Both the position numbers and the translations under genes were made by a program. The notes beneath the pieces were generated by a model. The model ran no database searches. It was not told where the DNA came from and saw only the letters and a program-made list of their open reading frames with translations. Shown here in pieces: positions 60,621 through 64,000 of a stretch of DNA of 64,000 nt (position 1 is its first letter; every line of letters starts with the position of its first letter). This DNA comes from UBA5972 sp964567685 (GTDB lineage: Bacteria; Pseudomonadota; Alphaproteobacteria; Rhodobacterales; Rhodobacteraceae): NCBI GenBank assembly GCA_964567685.1, contig CAZMNO010000008.1, positions 27,845 through 91,844 of the forward strand, read 5' to 3'.

Positions 60621-60756
60621 GGCAGGAGATCCCAGAAACCGGCCCCCGGGCCGGGTGGCTGGGGCGCGCCAGCCTTAGGCGGTTTCAGTGGCCCCTGCAA
60701 GCAGGGCCGCGACTGCAAATGGCTGGAATTCGACAAGATGGGGGGCGGGCAAATAG

Positions 60757-60791
60757 AAAGCGCCCGCCGTTGGGACAGGGGCGGGCGCTTT
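60757..60791 (-). terminator. Rho-independent terminator of the small secreted protein gene
   Basis: A strong G+C-rich stem (AAGCGCCCGC/GCGGGCGCTT, ~11 bp) with a 12-nt loop, flanked by T residues on both strands. It lies 18 bp downstream of the minus-strand gene that ends at 60809. Confidence 0.75.
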
Positions 60792-60808
60792 TCCTGGCAG
60801 TTGGGGAA

Positions 60809-61336
60809 CTATTGCCAGGTTGTGTAGCGGATTTTCATCTTCTTGATCGGGCCGCCGAATTTGGCTTTGACGCGGAACTGGCTGATGCGACCGGCGCCGG
60901 TTTTCATGCAGACCCAGGAGCCAACCGGCAGTTGGTTGATATTGACGCGCTGGGCAGAGAAGCTCTCGGTGGCGCAACCAAAATATCCGCGGTTGGATTT
61001 GTCGCCGACGGCCATTTTTGCACCGTTACGCGGTTTGATAAACCGTTTGGTCGGGCTGACATACTGAAACAGGATGTCCGAGCCGGGACCGGCAGCAATG
61101 GCACCGTTATCAAGATTGGCGCTGTATGTCTGTTTCAGCAGAAGCGGACCAGCAGAGCGGATAGGGGGCGCAGGCGGCGGTGTTGGCGTTGAGCCTGAGA
61201 GGATAGCGACGGCTGCAAGACCTGCAAACAAGAGCAGTGCTTCTTCTTCCGGGGTCAGGGCTTTGGCGGGGGTTGCTGTCATGCCGGTCATTGCGATTGC
61301 GGCGGCGGCTACGGTTGCTGTGATTTTCTTGGTCAT
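60809..61336 (-). CDS. Small secreted protein of unknown function
   Basis: A 175-residue protein with a clear signal peptide ('TVAAAAIAMTGMTATPAKA', residues ~8-26), a short hydrophobic helix ('LLLFAGLAAVAIL'), a Pro-rich linker and a beta-rich end with two Cys ('GYFGCATESF', 'GSWVCMKTG'), probably a disulfide. The longer frame from 61456 was rejected because AAAGGA and the signal peptide both fix the ATG at 61336. Ends before a strong terminator, so monocistronic. No family recognised. Confidence 0.72.
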   Translation of the reverse strand: MTKKITATVAAAAIAMTGMTATPAKALTPEEEALLLFAGLAAVAILSGSTPTPPPAPPIRSAGPLLLKQTYSANLDNGAIAAGPGSDILFQYVSPTKRFIKPRNGAKMAVGDKSNRGYFGCATESFSAQRVNINQLPVGSWVCMKTGAGRISQFRVKAKFGGPIKKMKIRYTTWQ

Positions 61337-61657
61337 GGTCTTTCCTTTCAAGTGTTTTATGCGGTTCCTGCCGGGGTGGCGGGGGGATGTGCGGCTTGCC
61401 GGGACTGGCTTGTTGCCGATGACCCAACACTGGCCAAAACCCCGGATGTTAGGCAATTTCGGGGCGCTGATATGTGATAACGGAAAAGGTGTTTTGATGT
61501 AAAAACAACGGCTTCCGTTATTTTGACCGGGGAAAAGAAAATTTCACCCGGCAAAACAAAAAATCATGATGTTACGTAAAACCGGTGGAATCATCTTGAA
61601 TCACTGCCCCCGGTTGCCGACACTGGCACCCTGAATCAGGGCAAAGCGAGACCGCAG
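61337..61657. other. Intergenic region between divergent genes
   Basis: About 320 bp, with an A-rich central part (61495-61570). It should hold the promoters of the secreted-protein gene and the CoA-transferase gene; none is clear enough to mark. No gene is seen. Confidence 0.4.
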
Positions 61658-62755
61658 ATGGGAAATGGGCCATTAAACGGCATCCGAATCATCGAAATTG
61701 CCGGTCTGGGCCCCACGCCTTTTGCTGCCATGACCCTGGCGGATATGGGGGCAGAGGTCATTCGCATCGACCGAAAAGGCGCAAAACACCTTTTGGGGCT
61801 CGAATATGACATCCTCAATCGCGGGCGTGGTTTCATTCAGCTCAATCTCAAGGATGAAAGTGATCTGAAAACCGCAAGACGACTGATCGATCAGGCAGAC
61901 GGGCTGATCGAAGGGATGCGACCCGGAGTGATGGAGCGGCTTGGGCTGGGCCCTGAAAGCTTTGAGGCAAGCAATCCGCGGCTGGTTTACGGGCGGATGA
62001 CCGGTTGGGGGCAGGAAGGGCCACTTGCTCAGGCGGCCGGGCATGACATTAACTATATAGCGCTCTCAGGTGCCTTGCATGCGATAGGCGGGGCAGAACA
62101 GCCGGTTCCGCCCCTGAACCTTCTCGGTGATTTCGGTGCAGGTGGCATTTACCTTGCCTTTGGCATGGTCTGCGCGTTGCTGGAAACCACGCGCTCGGGC
62201 AAGGGGCAAGTGGTTGATGCCGCCATTGTTGACGGTACGGCACATCTGATGGCGATGATTTACGCGATGCAGGGCGCTGGTTTGTGGTCGGACAAGCGCG
62301 AAGCCAATCTGTTGGATGGTGGTGCGCATTTTTATGGTGTCTATTCCTGCAAATGTGGCGGTTTTGTTTCGATCGGCTCGATCGAGCCGCAGTTTTACGC
62401 TGAACTGATCGAAAAAACCGGGGTCGATGCCGATCTTTTCCGCCCTCAGCTTGATCCCGGAACCTGGCAAAGATTGCGCGGTGAACTGGAAAAAACCTTT
62501 TTACAGCGCACGCGCGATGAATGGTGCGAAATCATGGAAGGCTCGGATGTGTGTTTCGCCCCGGTTCTGAATATTGCCGAAGCACCAGTGCACGAACACA
62601 ACAAGACACGAGGCATATTCGTTGAAAGCGACGGGATCACGCAGCCGGCACCGGCACCGCGCTTTAGCCGCACAGCAGGGGGTATCCAGCCAGCCTCGCA
62701 AAAGACGCCGCTTTCCGTTGAAACTCTGCTGGCTGAATGGGAAGGGTCAGGATGA
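61658..62755 (+). CDS. CaiB/BaiF (class III) CoA-transferase or alpha-methylacyl-CoA racemase
   Basis: A 365-residue class III CoA-transferase fold. 'GLGPTPFAAMTLADMGAEVIRID' (in parts), 'LNRGRGFIQLNLKDE', 'RPGVMERLGLGPES' and the catalytic Asp-bearing 'AAGHDINYIALSGAL' fit the alpha-methylacyl-CoA racemase branch in particular. That branch interconverts (R)- and (S)-2-methylacyl-CoA. Precise substrate unknown. Its stop overlaps the hydrolase ATG. Confidence 0.85.
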   Translation: MGNGPLNGIRIIEIAGLGPTPFAAMTLADMGAEVIRIDRKGAKHLLGLEYDILNRGRGFIQLNLKDESDLKTARRLIDQADGLIEGMRPGVMERLGLGPESFEASNPRLVYGRMTGWGQEGPLAQAAGHDINYIALSGALHAIGGAEQPVPPLNLLGDFGAGGIYLAFGMVCALLETTRSGKGQVVDAAIVDGTAHLMAMIYAMQGAGLWSDKREANLLDGGAHFYGVYSCKCGGFVSIGSIEPQFYAELIEKTGVDADLFRPQLDPGTWQRLRGELEKTFLQRTRDEWCEIMEGSDVCFAPVLNIAEAPVHEHNKTRGIFVESDGITQPAPAPRFSRTAGGIQPASQKTPLSVETLLAEWEGSG

Positions 62756-63681
62756 CCGTTGAGTTTGTCGAAACAATTCTGGACACCCCGACCGGTGCGC
62801 GGCTGAGGCTGCATTCACTGATGCCCGAGGGTCGGGTTAAAGCAGCTGTGCAGATCAATCATGGCATGGCCGAACATTCAGCGCGATATGCGCGACTCGC
62901 AGGCGAGCTGGCCGCTGCCGGTTTTGCGGTTTATGCCCATGATCACCGGGGGCATGGCCAAACAGCGGCCCCTGATGCGCCACCGGGGGTGTTTGCAGCG
63001 CGAGATGGATTTGACAAGGTCATCGAGGACGTTCTGGCGGTGAATTCACTGATCCGCTCGCGCGCAGAAACGCCGGTCGTGTGTTTCGGCCATTCGATGG
63101 GGTCCATTATTGCGCTCAATTTCGCCCTGCGCCATCCGGAAAGGATAGCAGCACTTGCCTGCTGGAATGCCGGGGTTGAAACCGGGGCGCTGGCAGCGGT
63201 TTTACGGTTGATCCTTGGCAGCGAGGCGATGCTGCGCGGGCGCAACCGGCCTGCCAATATCGTGCGCAAACTGAGCTTTGAAACCTGGAACAAGGTTTTC
63301 AAACCCAACCGAACCGGATTTGACTGGTTGTCGCGCGATGAAGCCGAGGTCGATCTATATGTCGCCGATCCGCATTGCGGTTTTGACATCAGCATCGGAC
63401 TGTGGCTCGATCTGCTCAAAGGCATTTATTTCGGCGCTGATGATCGTAATCTGAGGGCGTTGGGCACCAGCATGCCGGTGCATCTGCTTGGCGGTGGGAC
63501 TGACCCCTGTACAAATAGGGGTCAGCATATGGCGCATCTGTCAAAACGCATGGCAAAGGCCGGGCTTGACGATGTGACGCTGGATATTCTGCCCGACACG
63601 CGCCATGAATCGCTGAACGAGATCAATCGCGATGAAACAACTGCGCGGCTGATCACATGGCTGTCGGCGCGGTTTCCCTGA
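62752..63681 (+). CDS. Alpha/beta hydrolase, monoacylglycerol-lipase/lysophospholipase-like
   Basis: A 309-residue serine hydrolase. 'INHGMAEHSARYARLAGELAAAGFAVYAHDHRGHG' (in parts) gives the oxyanion region; nucleophile in 'GHSMGS' (about residue 116), Asp in 'GGGTDPC', His in 'PDTRHESLNE'. This is the Hydrolase_4/monoglyceride-lipase type. Coupled to the CoA-transferase gene (ATGA), suggesting work on a shared lipid or acyl-CoA substrate. Confidence 0.85.
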   Translation: MTVEFVETILDTPTGARLRLHSLMPEGRVKAAVQINHGMAEHSARYARLAGELAAAGFAVYAHDHRGHGQTAAPDAPPGVFAARDGFDKVIEDVLAVNSLIRSRAETPVVCFGHSMGSIIALNFALRHPERIAALACWNAGVETGALAAVLRLILGSEAMLRGRNRPANIVRKLSFETWNKVFKPNRTGFDWLSRDEAEVDLYVADPHCGFDISIGLWLDLLKGIYFGADDRNLRALGTSMPVHLLGGGTDPCTNRGQHMAHLSKRMAKAGLDDVTLDILPDTRHESLNEINRDETTARLITWLSARFP

Positions 63682-63920
63682 GGTCGGGATTTCTGCACCA
63701 GACAATTCCCGCCGGACTGAAAATAAGAGATCACGGACCTACCCCTTGGGCGATTCCGCCGATCTTTCAGCGATTGCCAGTAATTGCTAGTCCAGAGCGC
63801 CTCGCACCGCCATGCGTGCGAGGCGGCACCCATCTGCCCGGTCAGCCGTGATCAGGTTGAACTTGCGCCGGTGAAGCGCCCTTCTCGAACCGGAGCGCGG
63901 TTTGACTTTTCTGTAACCCA
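63682..63920. other. Intergenic region with a 10-bp hairpin
   Basis: A stem with half CGCCTCGCAC (63798-63807) pairs with 63816-63825 around an 8-nt loop. No T-run follows. The rest shows no gene; short frames are not credible. Confidence 0.4.
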
Positions 63921-64000
63921 TTGAAAATGCACAATGAACTAGTAAGCTAGTCACCTGGAACTATAATACGTATCATTATAAGCTCTGATTTTTGGAGGGT
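63921..64000 (+). promoter_or_regulatory. Probable promoter/operator of a gene beyond the right edge
   Basis: TTGAAAA then CACAATGAACTA, an ACTAG/CTAGT repeat (63938-63951) and CTGG match the block at 4178-4217. A TATAAT at 63962-63967 is paired with ATTATA at 63975-63980, and the window ends in TGGAGGG, a likely ribosome site. The gene itself is outside. Confidence 0.5.

Noticed and set aside
60621..60756. Possible cobalamin riboswitch upstream of the NicO-type transporter (GCCACTG and a GGGATCTCCTGCC-like string on the minus strand)
   Set aside because: The space to the terminator is only ~135 nt, and the core CCGCAACTG-type element and true B12 box are not found.

Overview
The window looks like an alphaproteobacterial chromosome of the order Rhodobacterales (Roseobacter-type). 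The main support is a complex I (nuo) operon interrupted by many small accessory genes and ending in birA, coaX and an RNase J gene. Also in line with this are an intact leucine-degradation (liu) cluster, an OlsB-type ornithine-lipid acyltransferase, secreted RTX and Hint-domain proteins, and Rhodobacterales-type small families (DUF5337, DUF5333). The genus cannot be fixed from sequence alone. I see no rRNA, tRNA, CRISPR array, prophage or insertion sequence.

Layout. 0-12 kb is housekeeping: the 5' part of a YceD gene, bamE, msrB, olsB, moaA, a lipoprotein, an AlkD-like glycosylase, glmS, glmU, a gph-like phosphatase, an MmgE/PrpD protein and a DegT-type aminotransferase. 12.3-21 kb is the leucine/isovalerate pathway (ivd, mccB, mccA, a GST, mvaB, liuC). 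It is split after ivd by a VapBC-like toxin-antitoxin pair translationally coupled to a DUF1311/LprI-like secreted protein. 21.2-45 kb is the complete 14-subunit NADH:quinone oxidoreductase operon (nuoA-N) with about 15 accessory genes between subunit genes; birA, coaX and rnj follow. 48-52.5 kb has a DEAD-box helicase, an RTX protein and a PepSY-type membrane protein. 52.6-64 kb has prfC, a Hint-domain protein, an SDR protein, an orphan ABC ATPase, an ABC-F protein, a NicO-type metal exporter, a small secreted protein, a CaiB-type CoA-transferase and an alpha/beta hydrolase.

The strongest unusual structure lies between nuoJ and nuoK. Three different but related secreted four-cysteine proteins are separated by two 42-codon mini-ORFs. 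Each mini-ORF is a chimera of the first ~18 codons of nuoK and the last ~22 codons of nuoJ. This is the footprint of repeated tandem duplication of a module (nuoJ tail, cargo gene, nuoK head) in an essential operon. It leaves intact nuoJ and nuoK outside and a diversifying cargo family inside, with every junction a 4-nt stop/start overlap.

Other notable items: two tandem sulfotransferases between nuoC and nuoD; a periplasmic protein made of four ~63-residue 'GCSMxE' repeats between nuoD and nuoE; one helix-hairpin-helix domain at the ends of three consecutive genes (nuoE and two membrane proteins); a small zinc-ribbon gene with an in-frame UGA; strong operator-like palindromes before ivd and vapBC; and a dispersed double-palindrome element with a TTCGAA core. 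Starts were chosen from Shine-Dalgarno spacing and family alignment, so several differ from the longest open frame.
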